Shown here: positions 9,268 through 17,343 of the stretch, in pieces
Layout of the letters: each line of letters starts with the position of its first letter
How positions within the stretch are numbered: the stretch's first letter is position 1
Notes under the pieces: generated by a model
What the model was told of the DNA's origin: nothing
Database searches by the model: none
Seen by the model: only the letters and a program-made list of their open reading frames with translations
Source: Lentisphaeria bacterium UBA1791
GTDB lineage: Bacteria; Verrucomicrobiota; Lentisphaeria; Victivallales; Victivallaceae
NCBI GenBank assembly: GCA_002314455.1
Contig: DCFZ01000036.1
Location: 75,940 to 139,939 of the forward strand
Length of the DNA: 64,000 nt
Reading direction: 5' to 3'
Translations under genes and position numbers: made by a program

Positions 9268-9495
9268 TTAGGCCTTCTGGTAATTCCCGGTGCGAATGCA
9301 GGCGGCGCACATTTTCACGGTCTTGACCGTGCCGCCATCATTGATTTTCACGCTCTGGAGGTTGACCTCGAACGTGCGCTTGACATTTTTCACGACGTGC
9401 ATACCGATGCCGCCGGCTTTTTTCGCCAAGCCCTTACGGGTGATGCAGCCGCCGTTGGCTTTCGATTTGCCGCAAAGTGCGCAAACTCTGCTCAT
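9268..9495 (-). CDS. rpmB: 50S ribosomal protein L28
   Basis: 75 residues, normal for L28. The start RVCALCGKSKANGG and the basic middle segment are typical. Two CxxC pairs (Cys5/Cys8 and Cys63/Cys66) mark the zinc-binding C+ form of the protein; genomes with this form often also carry a zinc-independent paralogue, which is not seen here. A GAGGC ribosome site precedes the ATG. The gene lies 53 bases downstream of tRNA-Lys and is probably made from the same promoter. Confidence 0.95.
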   Translation of the reverse strand: MSRVCALCGKSKANGGCITRKGLAKKAGGIGMHVVKNVKRTFEVNLQSVKINDGGTVKTVKMCAACIRTGNYQKA

Positions 9496-9548
9496 TTTGT
9501 TGCCTCTTTTTTTCTAAAAGTTGTTAAAACTTGTGTCACCAGAAAAAC

Positions 9549-9624
9549 TGGTGGGTTGACCGGGACTCGAACCCGGGACCACCGCCTTAAAAGGGCGATG
9601 CTCTACCGACTGAGCTATCAACCC
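9549..9624 (-). tRNA. tRNA-Lys (UUU)
   Basis: 76 bases with encoded CCA. Acceptor arms GGGTTGA/TCAACCC pair fully, the discriminator is A, the D arm reads TAGCTCAGTCGGTAGAGC, and the T arm is CCGGG-TTCGAGT-CCCGG. The anticodon loop CTTTTAA sits on the stem TCGCC/GGCGG and gives UUU. Confidence 0.97.
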
Positions 9625-9662
9625 GCCGAGAAAATCGCCGTTCTATTTGAACAACGTTTTAT

Positions 9663-9691
9663 AAGATACCCCACAATTTGAAATTTTTCAA
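9663..9691 (-). promoter_or_regulatory. Promoter of tRNA-Lys-rpmB
   Basis: On the minus strand TTGAAA (9691-9686), a 17-bp spacer and TATCTT (9668-9663), about 39 bases before the tRNA 5' end. Confidence 0.6.
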
Positions 9692-9730
9692 GTCGGCGCG
9701 CGGTTTTTTTTACAAAAAGTTGCTAATTTT

Positions 9731-11269
9731 TTATACGATGACCGTCAAATTGGCGAAGGTCGATTGTTTTGCATCGCCGTACGCCGTCTTGTAGGTCGTG
9801 GTGTCGCACCAGAGAATTTCATCCTTGCCGTCGCCGTTGTAGTCCCCTGCCCCCGCGAAAAGCCAGTTGCCGCCAAGGTCGCTCACCTTGCCGATCACCG
9901 TGTCGCTCATCGTTCCCGCAACACCAGTCCACGTCGACATCGTGCCGTCGGACGCCTGCCACAAAAAGTCGTCCGCGCCGTCGCCGTCGAAGTCGCCCGT
10001 CGTTATCATCACCCGGTCGCCGCCATTTTTCAGCAAAACGATGTCGTTGCTGCCGGCCGTGCGCCAATAACCGATCATCCCGTCCGAGCGGCGCAACAAA
10101 ATGTTATCTTCGCCGTCGCCCGTAAAGTCGGCGGTGCCGGCGATGCTCCACTCGTTGGTCAAACTGCCGACCCAGACATTGTCCACCCACTTGCCTTCGG
10201 AGTCGGTCACCCACGCGGCAACGTGGCGGTAAATGCCGTCCGCCCCCTCTGCCGTCTGAACCATCAGCACTTCCGACTTGCCGTCGGAATTGACGTCCGC
10301 CGAGCCGAGATAACTCCACAGGCGGGTCTGATACGCACCGATGAATTGATAATTGAGCGTGATGCAACCGTTGACGAGATAGTCGTTGCGGAGCGTCGCA
10401 ACCCACGTTTCACTTGCGCCGTCGTAGGCTGTAATCTGAATGTCGGCATAGCCGTCACCTGTCAGATCGCGGCGAATCTCGACCACGTTCCACCCCGTAA
10501 TATCGTTGATCGCGGGCGTTTGTATGTACTTGCCGCCATCGTCGTAGGTCACATAGACAAGGCCGTTGACGAATTGGATCATATCGCTCTTGCCCGAACC
10601 ATTGTAGTCGCTGATTGCACCCTTTGATTGTGCCGACGTGACGGTCAAACTGCCGTATTCCTGCGTCACTGTGTAATTCGAAGCCGCAGTATTGGCGTTG
10701 AACGTATAGGTGAAGGTGTTTTCACTGGTTCCGACGGCAGTCTGACTGCCGGTCACGGTATAGGTTGCCCCCTCGCCCGCGACGAAACCGTAAGCCGTCA
10801 CCCCCGACGCCGTAAGCGGCGTGCCGTCGTAGACCTTGGTCGCGCTGTCGCTCACCATCACAACGCTGCACGGCACCACCGCAAGCGTACCGTCCTGCGT
10901 GACGATCGTATATTCCGTCGTCACATCAGAGCTTCCGCGCCACACCTGATAAGAGGCGACGTGATTCGTCGTCGAACCGACATCCTGAATGCTCCCCGTC
11001 ACCGTGACAGAAAGGGTATCGCCCGCTTTCAAAGCGTTGGAATTATAGGTATAACTTCCCGTCAACGCCGCGCCATTGTAACTGCGGCTCTCGCTCGTCG
11101 CCGTGATCTTCAATGCGGAAACTTCATCGGAACCGGAGCATATCTCGTCGGCAACGGAAGCACAGATATTGTCCGTCGTACAATCCACGAAGCAGGAAAC
11201 TTTAGGGGTGCTGGAATCTCCCAGAGCAAAGGTCAACAATTCCGGCTTTTCATATGCAAAAGAATCCAT
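9731..11269 (-). CDS. FG-GAP/VCBS calcium-repeat protein with Cys-rich, peptide-precursor-like N-terminus
   Basis: 512 residues. Residues 1-50 carry YEKPELLTF (6-14) and four cysteines (26, 30, 36, 44), with no hydrophobic signal peptide. Residues about 53-212 are two beta-rich modules of the MBG/YDG type (second one with KVYDGTPLTASG). From residue 221 there are six acidic loops of the FG-GAP/VCBS kind, for example DYNGSGKSD, DVNSDGKSE, DFDGDGADD and DYNGDGKDE, expected to bind calcium in a beta-propeller. Such repeats normally sit on surface proteins, so export by a non-Sec route is implied. It has a strong AGGAGGTG ribosome site, its own promoter and no partner genes. Function unknown. Confidence 0.82.
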   Translation of the reverse strand: MDSFAYEKPELLTFALGDSSTPKVSCFVDCTTDNICASVADEICSGSDEVSALKITATSESRSYNGAALTGSYTYNSNALKAGDTLSVTVTGSIQDVGSTTNHVASYQVWRGSSDVTTEYTIVTQDGTLAVVPCSVVMVSDSATKVYDGTPLTASGVTAYGFVAGEGATYTVTGSQTAVGTSENTFTYTFNANTAASNYTVTQEYGSLTVTSAQSKGAISDYNGSGKSDMIQFVNGLVYVTYDDGGKYIQTPAINDITGWNVVEIRRDLTGDGYADIQITAYDGASETWVATLRNDYLVNGCITLNYQFIGAYQTRLWSYLGSADVNSDGKSEVLMVQTAEGADGIYRHVAAWVTDSEGKWVDNVWVGSLTNEWSIAGTADFTGDGEDNILLRRSDGMIGYWRTAGSNDIVLLKNGGDRVMITTGDFDGDGADDFLWQASDGTMSTWTGVAGTMSDTVIGKVSDLGGNWLFAGAGDYNGDGKDEILWCDTTTYKTAYGDAKQSTFANLTVIV

Positions 11270-11298
11270 TTTTCACCTCCTGATTGATTTTTTAATGT

Positions 11299-11327
11299 AA
11301 TATATCCCGGCAGGACAAATTTTGCAA
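11299..11327 (-). promoter_or_regulatory. Promoter of the FG-GAP protein gene
   Basis: Minus strand TTGCAA (11327-11322), 17-bp spacer, TATATT (11304-11299), about 30 bases before the start codon. Confidence 0.7.
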
Positions 11328-11378
11328 ATCGCGATTTTCCACGGACTTCGCCGCGCCCCAACGGACGCATTTCCGCTT

Positions 11379-12749
11379 TTATTTCGTCAGAAATTTCATC
11401 AGCGCCAGCCGGAATTTGTCATACGGCGGATAGCGGAAGGAAAGATCGAGCCAGCGGCTCTGTTTCATCACCGGCTTCAAGTGGGTAAACGTCTCAAAGG
11501 TCTGCCGCCCGTGGTAACAGCCCATGCCGCTCGCGCCGACGCCGCCAAAGGGCAGACGGAAATTGAGAAAATGAGTGACCACGTCGTTGAAGACCAGCGC
11601 GCCGGAACTGGTCGACTCGGTCAGAAACTTCATCCGTCTTTTGTTGTTGCCAAAATAATAGAGCGCCAACGGCTTGGGCAGTTTCGGCAACTTTCCGATC
11701 AATTCCGCATCGCCGTCAAAGGTGACGACAGGGAGCAATGGGCCGAAAATTTCTTCTTTCAAAAGCGGATCATCGGCGTCGAGCTGGTCGATGATCGTCG
11801 GCGCGATCCGCCGCGCGGCGGGATCCTTTTCGCCGCCATAAAGCAATCTGCCGTGCGCAAGCATACAATTCAACCGTTCGTAGCCGGCTTCGTCGATGAT
11901 CGCGCCGTAATCGGGACTTTCCAACGGATACTCCCCGTAGAGATCGCGAATGGCGATGCCAAGCTGGTACACCAACTCGTCGCGCACATTTTTTTCGACG
12001 AGCAGATAATCGGGGGCGACGCACGTCTGCCCCGCATTGGAAAACTTGCCCCACGCGATGCGGCGCGCCGCGCGTTTCAAATTGGCGCTGCCGTCGACGA
12101 TGCAAGGCGATTTGCCGCCGAGTTCAAGCGTGACCGGCGTGAAATTTTCCGCCGCGGCGCGCAACGCCATTTTGCCCGCCGAAGCGCTGCCCGTCAAAAA
12201 GATGTAATCGAAACGGAATTTGAGCAATTGCTCCAGATGCATCTCATCGCTGACGACGGCGACTTCATCCGCCGGAAAAACCGCTTCGATGAGATAGCGC
12301 AACAACGCCGTCGTGCGCTTTGAGCGCGACGGGAGCTTGACGACGACGCGGTTGCCCGCCGCATAGGCGCCGAGCAACGGCTCCATACTCAAGGCAAGCG
12401 GATAATTCCAGGTCGCGACGACGAGCGCCACGCCGTAAGGCTCCGGCACGAGCGCGCCCGAAGCGGGGAAATTGATCGGCGAGACCAGTTTCCGGCGCGG
12501 CGCGGCAAGACGCGGCAATTTTCTGACGAGGTAATCGAGGATGCCGAACACGCCGAGCAATTCGCCGGAAAGCGTCTCAAAAGCACACTTGCCGAGATCG
12601 CCCTGCAACGCTTCCGTCATCGCCGCGCGGTGCGAAGTCAATTCCCGGCGAAAACAGCGAAGCGTTTGCCGCCGCGTTTTAACGGGGATCATCACCCGCG
12701 CGTCAGCAAGTTTTTTCAGCTGATCCAACTGCTCCATTTTCTCGTTCAT
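11379..12749 (-). CDS. Aldehyde dehydrogenase (class 3-like)
   Basis: 456 residues from the ATG at 12749, chosen because GGAGGAG stands directly upstream; an earlier in-frame codon at 12827 lacks such a site. It oxidises aldehydes with NAD(P)+. Motifs: VVATWNYPLALSMEPLLGAY, VTLELGGKSPCIVD around the catalytic Glu, and SNAGQTCVAPDY with the catalytic Cys. The length (about 450) and the short N-terminus match class 3 / coniferyl-aldehyde-type enzymes. The substrate is unknown. It lies 88 bases downstream of rny on the same strand and may belong to that operon. Confidence 0.9.
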   Translation of the reverse strand: MNEKMEQLDQLKKLADARVMIPVKTRRQTLRCFRRELTSHRAAMTEALQGDLGKCAFETLSGELLGVFGILDYLVRKLPRLAAPRRKLVSPINFPASGALVPEPYGVALVVATWNYPLALSMEPLLGAYAAGNRVVVKLPSRSKRTTALLRYLIEAVFPADEVAVVSDEMHLEQLLKFRFDYIFLTGSASAGKMALRAAAENFTPVTLELGGKSPCIVDGSANLKRAARRIAWGKFSNAGQTCVAPDYLLVEKNVRDELVYQLGIAIRDLYGEYPLESPDYGAIIDEAGYERLNCMLAHGRLLYGGEKDPAARRIAPTIIDQLDADDPLLKEEIFGPLLPVVTFDGDAELIGKLPKLPKPLALYYFGNNKRRMKFLTESTSSGALVFNDVVTHFLNFRLPFGGVGASGMGCYHGRQTFETFTHLKPVMKQSRWLDLSFRYPPYDKFRLALMKFLTK

Positions 12750-12837
12750 AGGCTCCTCCCCCCCAAAAAAGACAAATCGCGCACCGGAAACGATTCCGCT
12801 TGCCCGGTGCGCGGTGTCGGGAAACAACGTCCGTTCT

Positions 12838-14403
12838 TTATTTGGCGTATTCGACCGAACGCGTTTCGCGGATGATCGTCACTTTGATCTGACCGGGATA
12901 GGTCATTTCCTTTTCGATACGTTCGCAGATATCCTTGGCGAGCATCTGCGCCTCGCCCTCGCTGATCTTTTCGGGAGTGACGACGACGCGGACTTCGCGG
13001 CCCGCCTGCAACGCGAAGCAGGATTCGACGCCGGGGAAATCCTTGGCGATCGTTTCCAACTGCTCCAGACGCTTGAGATAAAGCTCGGTCGTTTCGCTGC
13101 GGGCGCCGGGACGCGACGCGCTCAACGTGTCGCAGGTCATCACCAAAACGTCGTAAAGCGTTTCCGGCTCCAGTTCGCCGTGGTGCGCGGCGACCGCGTG
13201 GACGATGTCTTTCGCCTCGTTGTGCTTGCGCAGGAAATCCGCGCCGATCTGCGCGTGCGGGCCCTCGATCTCGTGATCCATCGCCTTGCCGAGGTCGTGG
13301 AAAAGACCGATGCGCTTGGCTTTTTTCTCGTCAAGGCCGAGTTCCGCGGCAATCATGCCCATGAAATAGGCGGTTTCAAGCGAATGCTTCAACACATTCT
13401 GCGAGAAGCTGTAACGGTACTTCAGGCGGCCGAGCATTTTCATCACGGGCGCAGGCACGCCGGGGATGCCGGCTTCGAGGACGGCGGCTTCGCCGACCTG
13501 GAAAAGTTCCTCGTCCAATTCCTTGGAAATCTTGGCGGCGAGCTCCTCGATGCGGGTCGGGTGGATCCGCCCGTCGGTGATGAGCTTTTCCATCAGCTGA
13601 CGCGCGACTTCCTTGCGGACGGGGTCAAAGCAACTGATGACGACCGCCTCGGGGGTGTCGTCGATCAGAATGCTGACACCGGTCGCCGCTTCAATCGCGC
13701 GGATGTTGCGGCCTTCGCGGCCGATGATGCGGCCTTTCAGCTCGTCGTTCGGCAACGGGATCGTCGCCGTCGTGCGCTCATAGGTGCAATCCGAAGCGTA
13801 ACGCTGGATCGCATAGGTGAGGATGCGCTTCGCCTCGTGCTCGCAACGCGCTTTTGCCTCTTCCAGCTCGGCGCGCACCATCAATCCGGACTCGTTGCGG
13901 ATCTCGTCGCGCAACTTGTCGAGGATGATCGTCCGCGCTTCTTCGCGGGTGTAGCCGCTGATGCGCTGCAATTCGTCGATCTGCTTGGAAATTTCGGCGG
14001 CGAGTTCCTGCTCGCGGCTCTTCAAGCGCTCGCGCAGTTCGGCGACCTGTGCTTCCTGCTTGTCCAAATTGGCGATCTTTTCGTCGACCGCATTGGTGCG
14101 GCGGTCGAGCGCTTCCTCACGCTGGGCGAGGCGTTTCTCGGTGCTGGACTGCTCGCGGCGACGGTCGCGCAATTCGCTTTCGCACTCCTCGCGCATTTTG
14201 ATCGTCTCGCTCTTGGCGGAAACGCGGGCGTCGCGCAAAATGTGCTCGGCGTCGCGCTCGGCGTCGCGGCGGATCTTATCCGCGTCGCGGTTCGCCGAAT
14301 CTTTCTGCAACTTGCGGACCACGTTGGTGATGACGGCGCCGGCGATGATGCCGACAACGCCGGCCACCAGACCGACCGCAACGGAAAGAATCGTTTGGTT
14401 CAT
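12838..14403 (-). CDS. rny: Ribonuclease Y
   Basis: 521 residues, full length. RNase Y is the membrane-anchored endonuclease that starts mRNA decay in bacteria lacking or supplementing RNase E. One N-terminal transmembrane segment (about residues 5-28) is followed by a long charged coiled coil (about 35-190), a KH domain with GRIIGREGRNIRAIEAATG, and an HD domain with LKHSLETAYFMG and the metal pair in GLFHDLGKAMDHE. The start overlaps the stop of the upstream cyclo-ligase gene by four bases (ATGA). All key residues are present. Confidence 0.96.
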   Translation of the reverse strand: MNQTILSVAVGLVAGVVGIIAGAVITNVVRKLQKDSANRDADKIRRDAERDAEHILRDARVSAKSETIKMREECESELRDRRREQSSTEKRLAQREEALDRRTNAVDEKIANLDKQEAQVAELRERLKSREQELAAEISKQIDELQRISGYTREEARTIILDKLRDEIRNESGLMVRAELEEAKARCEHEAKRILTYAIQRYASDCTYERTTATIPLPNDELKGRIIGREGRNIRAIEAATGVSILIDDTPEAVVISCFDPVRKEVARQLMEKLITDGRIHPTRIEELAAKISKELDEELFQVGEAAVLEAGIPGVPAPVMKMLGRLKYRYSFSQNVLKHSLETAYFMGMIAAELGLDEKKAKRIGLFHDLGKAMDHEIEGPHAQIGADFLRKHNEAKDIVHAVAAHHGELEPETLYDVLVMTCDTLSASRPGARSETTELYLKRLEQLETIAKDFPGVESCFALQAGREVRVVVTPEKISEGEAQMLAKDICERIEKEMTYPGQIKVTIIRETRSVEYAK

Positions 14404-14996
14404 TTTTCCCTCTCACTCTGCCGGAAACTTCCGGCGTTACATACAATCGTTTCCATTTCCGTGACCACCCGCGTCATCGGGCGGTCCCACGCTTCAAACG
14501 GCAGATCGATTTCCGCCAACTGGCAGGAATAGACGACCGCCGTCATTTGGATGGCGTCGCGCAACAACCGGTCGTAGTAACCGCAACCGCGCCCGATCCG
14601 GATGCCTTTCCGGTCGCAGGCGACGGCGGGCACGAGAAAGAACATCTGACGAAGTTCTTCCGGCGTCGCTTCGCAAAGCGCAGGCACGGGTTCCGGGATG
14701 CCGTAGCGCCCCATCACGAGATCGCGCCCGCGATCGCGGATTTCCACCATCGAGTATTCGTTTTTGCTTTGGTCAAAACGCGGCAGGAAAAGACGTTTGC
14801 CGGAAAGCGCCGAGAGGTCGGGCTCCGCGCCGAAAGCGACGAAAGAACCGATCAAACGAGCGGCGCGATATTCCGGCAGGGCTTCTATGCGATCGACAAT
14901 TTTCCGGTCGGCGTCGCGGCGATATTCCGCACTCAAGGTGCGGCGTTGCGCGGCAAAATCGCGGCGCAAACTTTTTTTCAACTCCGGCGCATCCAT
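14400..14996 (-). CDS. 5-formyltetrahydrofolate cyclo-ligase
   Basis: 198 residues from the ATG at 14996 (MDAPELKKSLRRDF), which matches the family start; a longer reading from 15059 adds sequence inside a predicted RNA hairpin. The enzyme turns 5-formyl-THF into 5,10-methenyl-THF using ATP. The C-terminal GRGCGYYDRLL is the conserved nucleotide/folate motif. No clear ribosome site is seen before 14996, so the start is moderately certain. In many bacteria this gene (ygfA) follows the 6S RNA gene, which is relevant to the structured leader upstream. It is coupled to rny. Confidence 0.88.
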   Translation of the reverse strand: MDAPELKKSLRRDFAAQRRTLSAEYRRDADRKIVDRIEALPEYRAARLIGSFVAFGAEPDLSALSGKRLFLPRFDQSKNEYSMVEIRDRGRDLVMGRYGIPEPVPALCEATPEELRQMFFLVPAVACDRKGIRIGRGCGYYDRLLRDAIQMTAVVYSCQLAEIDLPFEAWDRPMTRVVTEMETIVCNAGSFRQSEREK

Positions 14997-15035
14997 ACGT
15001 TGTCGATCCCGCCAGAAATTACGGAACTGTGTGCA

Positions 15036-15226
15036 GTTCAATGGTTTGTCATCCGGCACGCCGGACGGGACGCGTTGTTTAGAACCACACTTGCCGCATG
15101 GTTTTTATTTTCATCATCCCGTCGAAAAACGCCGGCGGAAAACCTCTCTCTGCGCAGTGCTCCGTCCTTCCCGAAACGGCTCACTCCTGTCAAAATATAT
15201 TGAAAAAGCGAAAATACGCTTGCTCT
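15036..15226 (-). ncRNA. Structured leader or small RNA upstream of the cyclo-ligase gene (6S RNA candidate)
   Basis: The minus strand from the predicted start near 15226 has no coding potential for about 230 bases. A long interrupted hairpin is formed by GGTTT (15144-15140) with AAACC (15047-15043), CCGGC (15135-15131) with GCCGG (15057-15053) and GACGGGA (15123-15117) with TCCCGTC (15070-15064), closing a loop of about 46 bases. The size of about 190 bases and the position before a ygfA homologue match 6S RNA. I cannot align it to the known 6S central bubble, so a plain structured 5' leader remains possible. Confidence 0.35.
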
Positions 15227-15232
15227 GAAACA

Positions 15233-15260
15233 AATATAACACCATTTAGCAATAAGTAAA
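15233..15260 (-). promoter_or_regulatory. Promoter of the structured leader / cyclo-ligase-rny
   Basis: Minus strand TTTACT (15260-15255), 16-bp spacer, TATATT (15238-15233). It is about 240 bases before the cyclo-ligase ATG. Confidence 0.5.
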
Positions 15261-15345
15261 GTCCCTTTGCCGTTTTTTTCTCAATTATTTTATCAAAAGA
15301 GCGCAGAAAGCGGCAACAATCTCTCGTAAAACTTGCCATGGCAAC

Positions 15346-15374
15346 TTGCAGAGCGCGCCCGCGCGTGTTATTTT
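15346..15374 (+). promoter_or_regulatory. Promoter of nadC-ruvA operon
   Basis: TTGCAG (15346-15351), 17-bp spacer, TATTTT (15369-15374), 48 bases before the nadC ATG. A 12-bp palindrome TTGCCATGGCAA lies about ten bases upstream of the -35 and could be an operator. Confidence 0.6.
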
Positions 15375-15422
15375 AAAGAGAAATGAGACAAGCCGTTTGA
15401 CAAAAAACCAAAGGAGCCTTTT

Positions 15423-16313
15423 ATGCCGAAACTTCATCCTGCTGTGATCCCCCCGATCGACTGGGGGCGCGTCGACCACCTGATCGACCTTGCGCTCGCC
15501 GAAGACCTCGACCTTGCCGGCGATACGACAACACTCGCGGTCATTCCGGAAGAGACGCGTTGCCGCGCCGTTTTGCGCTGCAAGGAAAACGAGATGACGC
15601 TCGCGGGGCTTGACGTGGCGAAACGGGTTTTCGAGATCGTCGATCCTGAAATTGATTTCACCGCGCTCAAAAAGGATGGCGAGCTCTGCCAGAAAGGCGA
15701 TCTGCTCGCTGAGATGACGGGACCGGCGCAGTCGATTCTGACGGCGGAGCGCACCGCGCTCAACTTTCTGCAGCGACTCTGCGGCGTCGCCTCGACGGCA
15801 CACCGTTACACCGAAGCGTTGCGCGGCACCAATTGTGTTATTCTCGACACGCGCAAGACGACGCCCGGATACCGCAATCTGGAAAAGTACGCGGTCGCCG
15901 TCGGCGGCGCGGTCAACCACCGCATCGGACTTTTTGACATGGTCATGATCAAAGACAACCACCGCGAACTTGCCTTGCTCGGCGACACCGAAGGGATCGT
16001 CCACGCGGTCGAGCGCGCCCGCGCAAAATTTCCGACGCTCCCCGTCGAAGTCGAAGCCGACCGCCTCGAAGAAGTCGAAGCTGCGCTCAAGGCCAAAGCC
16101 GACTGCATCATGCTCGACAATATGAGCGACGAATTAATGGCGCAGGCAGTCCAGCTCGTCGCCGGACGCGCCGAGCTGGAAGCGAGCGGCGGCATCACCT
16201 TGGAACGGCTTCCCGCGATCGGCAAACTCGGCGTCGATTACGTTTCGGCGGGCGCGCTGACCCACTCGGTCAAGGCGGCGGACATCTCGCTCGACGTCGA
16301 GGTGGCGAAATGA
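15423..16313 (+). CDS. nadC: Nicotinate-nucleotide pyrophosphorylase (carboxylating)
   Basis: 296 residues, normal length. NadC makes nicotinate mononucleotide from quinolinate and PRPP in NAD synthesis. Visible motifs are LALAEDLDLAGDTTT near the start, ERTALNFLQRLCGVAS, DTRKTTPGYRNLEKYAV, GGAVNHRIGLFDMVMIKDNH and the C-terminal EASGGITLERL, together the PRPP and quinolinate pocket. AAAGGAG precedes the ATG. Its stop overlaps the ruvA start (ATGA). No other nad gene is in the window. Confidence 0.96.
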   Translation: MPKLHPAVIPPIDWGRVDHLIDLALAEDLDLAGDTTTLAVIPEETRCRAVLRCKENEMTLAGLDVAKRVFEIVDPEIDFTALKKDGELCQKGDLLAEMTGPAQSILTAERTALNFLQRLCGVASTAHRYTEALRGTNCVILDTRKTTPGYRNLEKYAVAVGGAVNHRIGLFDMVMIKDNHRELALLGDTEGIVHAVERARAKFPTLPVEVEADRLEEVEAALKAKADCIMLDNMSDELMAQAVQLVAGRAELEASGGITLERLPAIGKLGVDYVSAGALTHSVKAADISLDVEVAK

Positions 16314-16903
16314 TCGCGCGTCTTTCCGGAATCCTGCTGGAAAGCGATTTCACCAGTTGCGTCATCGACTGCCACGGCGTCGGCTACGACGTCGCCATTC
16401 CGCTCTCGACCTTTGACAAACTGCCGCATCCAGGCGAAAAAACGGAACTTTTCATCCACACGCAAGTGCGCGAGGATGCGATCACGCTCTACGGCTTTGC
16501 CGAAGCGGCGGAGCGCAAACTTTTCCGGCTGTTGCTCGGCGTTTCCGGCATCGGCGGAAAACTCGCGCTCAACGTCTTGAGCGCGATGCCGGTCGACAAT
16601 TTCAACGCCGCCATCCTTGCCGGCGACGTGCGCGCGCTTTCACGCATCAGCGGTATCGGCAAACGAACCGCCGAACGCATGGTGCTGGAACTCAAAGACA
16701 AGCTCGGCGATTACTTCAACGTCGATCAGGCGGCGGTCGCCGCCGCACCGGGGAGCGCCGACGCCGCGCTGGCGCTGGAGCAACTCGGCTTCAAACGCGC
16801 CGCGATCAACGACGCGTTGAAAGAACTTTGCGCGAAACTTCCCGCCGAAGAGCAAACGAGCGAAAATCTGCTCCGGCAGGCATTGCTCAAACTCAACCGA
16901 TGA
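16310..16903 (+). CDS. ruvA: Holliday junction DNA helicase subunit RuvA
   Basis: 197 residues. RuvA binds four-way DNA junctions and loads the RuvB motor. The N-terminal OB fold (about residues 1-62) starts MIARLSGILLE and has VGYDVAIPLST; the helix-hairpin-helix pair follows (LLGVSGIGGKLALNVLS and LSRISGIGKRTAERMV); a flexible linker leads to the short C-terminal RuvB-binding domain (about 150-197). It is coupled by four-base overlaps to nadC before and to the phosphatase gene after. ruvB and ruvC are not adjacent. Confidence 0.95.
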   Translation: MIARLSGILLESDFTSCVIDCHGVGYDVAIPLSTFDKLPHPGEKTELFIHTQVREDAITLYGFAEAAERKLFRLLLGVSGIGGKLALNVLSAMPVDNFNAAILAGDVRALSRISGIGKRTAERMVLELKDKLGDYFNVDQAAVAAAPGSADAALALEQLGFKRAAINDALKELCAKLPAEEQTSENLLRQALLKLNR

Positions 16904-17343
16904 AAATTTTATTCGTCTGCACCGGCAACACCTGCCGCAGTCCGTTGGCGGAACTTTACGTCAAACACCAGTTGGCGGGATTGCCCGTCGAAGTGGCGAG
17001 CGCCGGAGTTGCAACGTGGGGCGGCAGCCCCATTTCCGCGGCTTCGGGAAATATCCTTGCACGATTCGGCATCGACGCGTCGCAATTCCGCAGTCAACCG
17101 GCGACGGAAAAATTGCTGTCGTCGTGCGACCTCATCGTCGCCGTCAGCGCCGCCCACCAGGCAAGAATTTTGCAGATCGTGCCGGAAAAGGCGAACAACG
17201 TGCGTCTGCTTACAGAATTTTCCGGCAGTTGCGGCGACATTCCCGACCCATACGGCGGAAATCAGGCGAGTTACGACCACATTTTCAACGTGATGAAACC
17301 CTCGCTCGACGGGCTCGTCGCGTATGTCAAAGGGAATTTGTGA
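16900..17343 (+). CDS. Low-molecular-weight protein tyrosine phosphatase
   Basis: 147 residues from the ATG at 16900, which overlaps the ruvA stop as ATGA; an upstream start at 16828 would lie inside ruvA. The phosphate loop CTGNTCRSP (Cys7, Arg13) is right at the N-terminus as usual, and the general acid Asp is in DIPDPYGG. Such enzymes dephosphorylate tyrosine kinases of capsule export or, in other branches, arsenate or phospho-arginine. No tyrosine kinase is nearby, so the partner is unknown. The next gene starts at its last base (TGATG). Confidence 0.9.
   Translation: MKILFVCTGNTCRSPLAELYVKHQLAGLPVEVASAGVATWGGSPISAASGNILARFGIDASQFRSQPATEKLLSSCDLIVAVSAAHQARILQIVPEKANNVRLLTEFSGSCGDIPDPYGGNQASYDHIFNVMKPSLDGLVAYVKGNL

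Noticed and set aside
15060..15200. Signal recognition particle RNA in the leader of the cyclo-ligase gene
   Set aside because: The conserved GGUCAGGUCCGGAAGGAAGCAGCC-type core is absent; only a loosely similar GGAAGGA string is seen.
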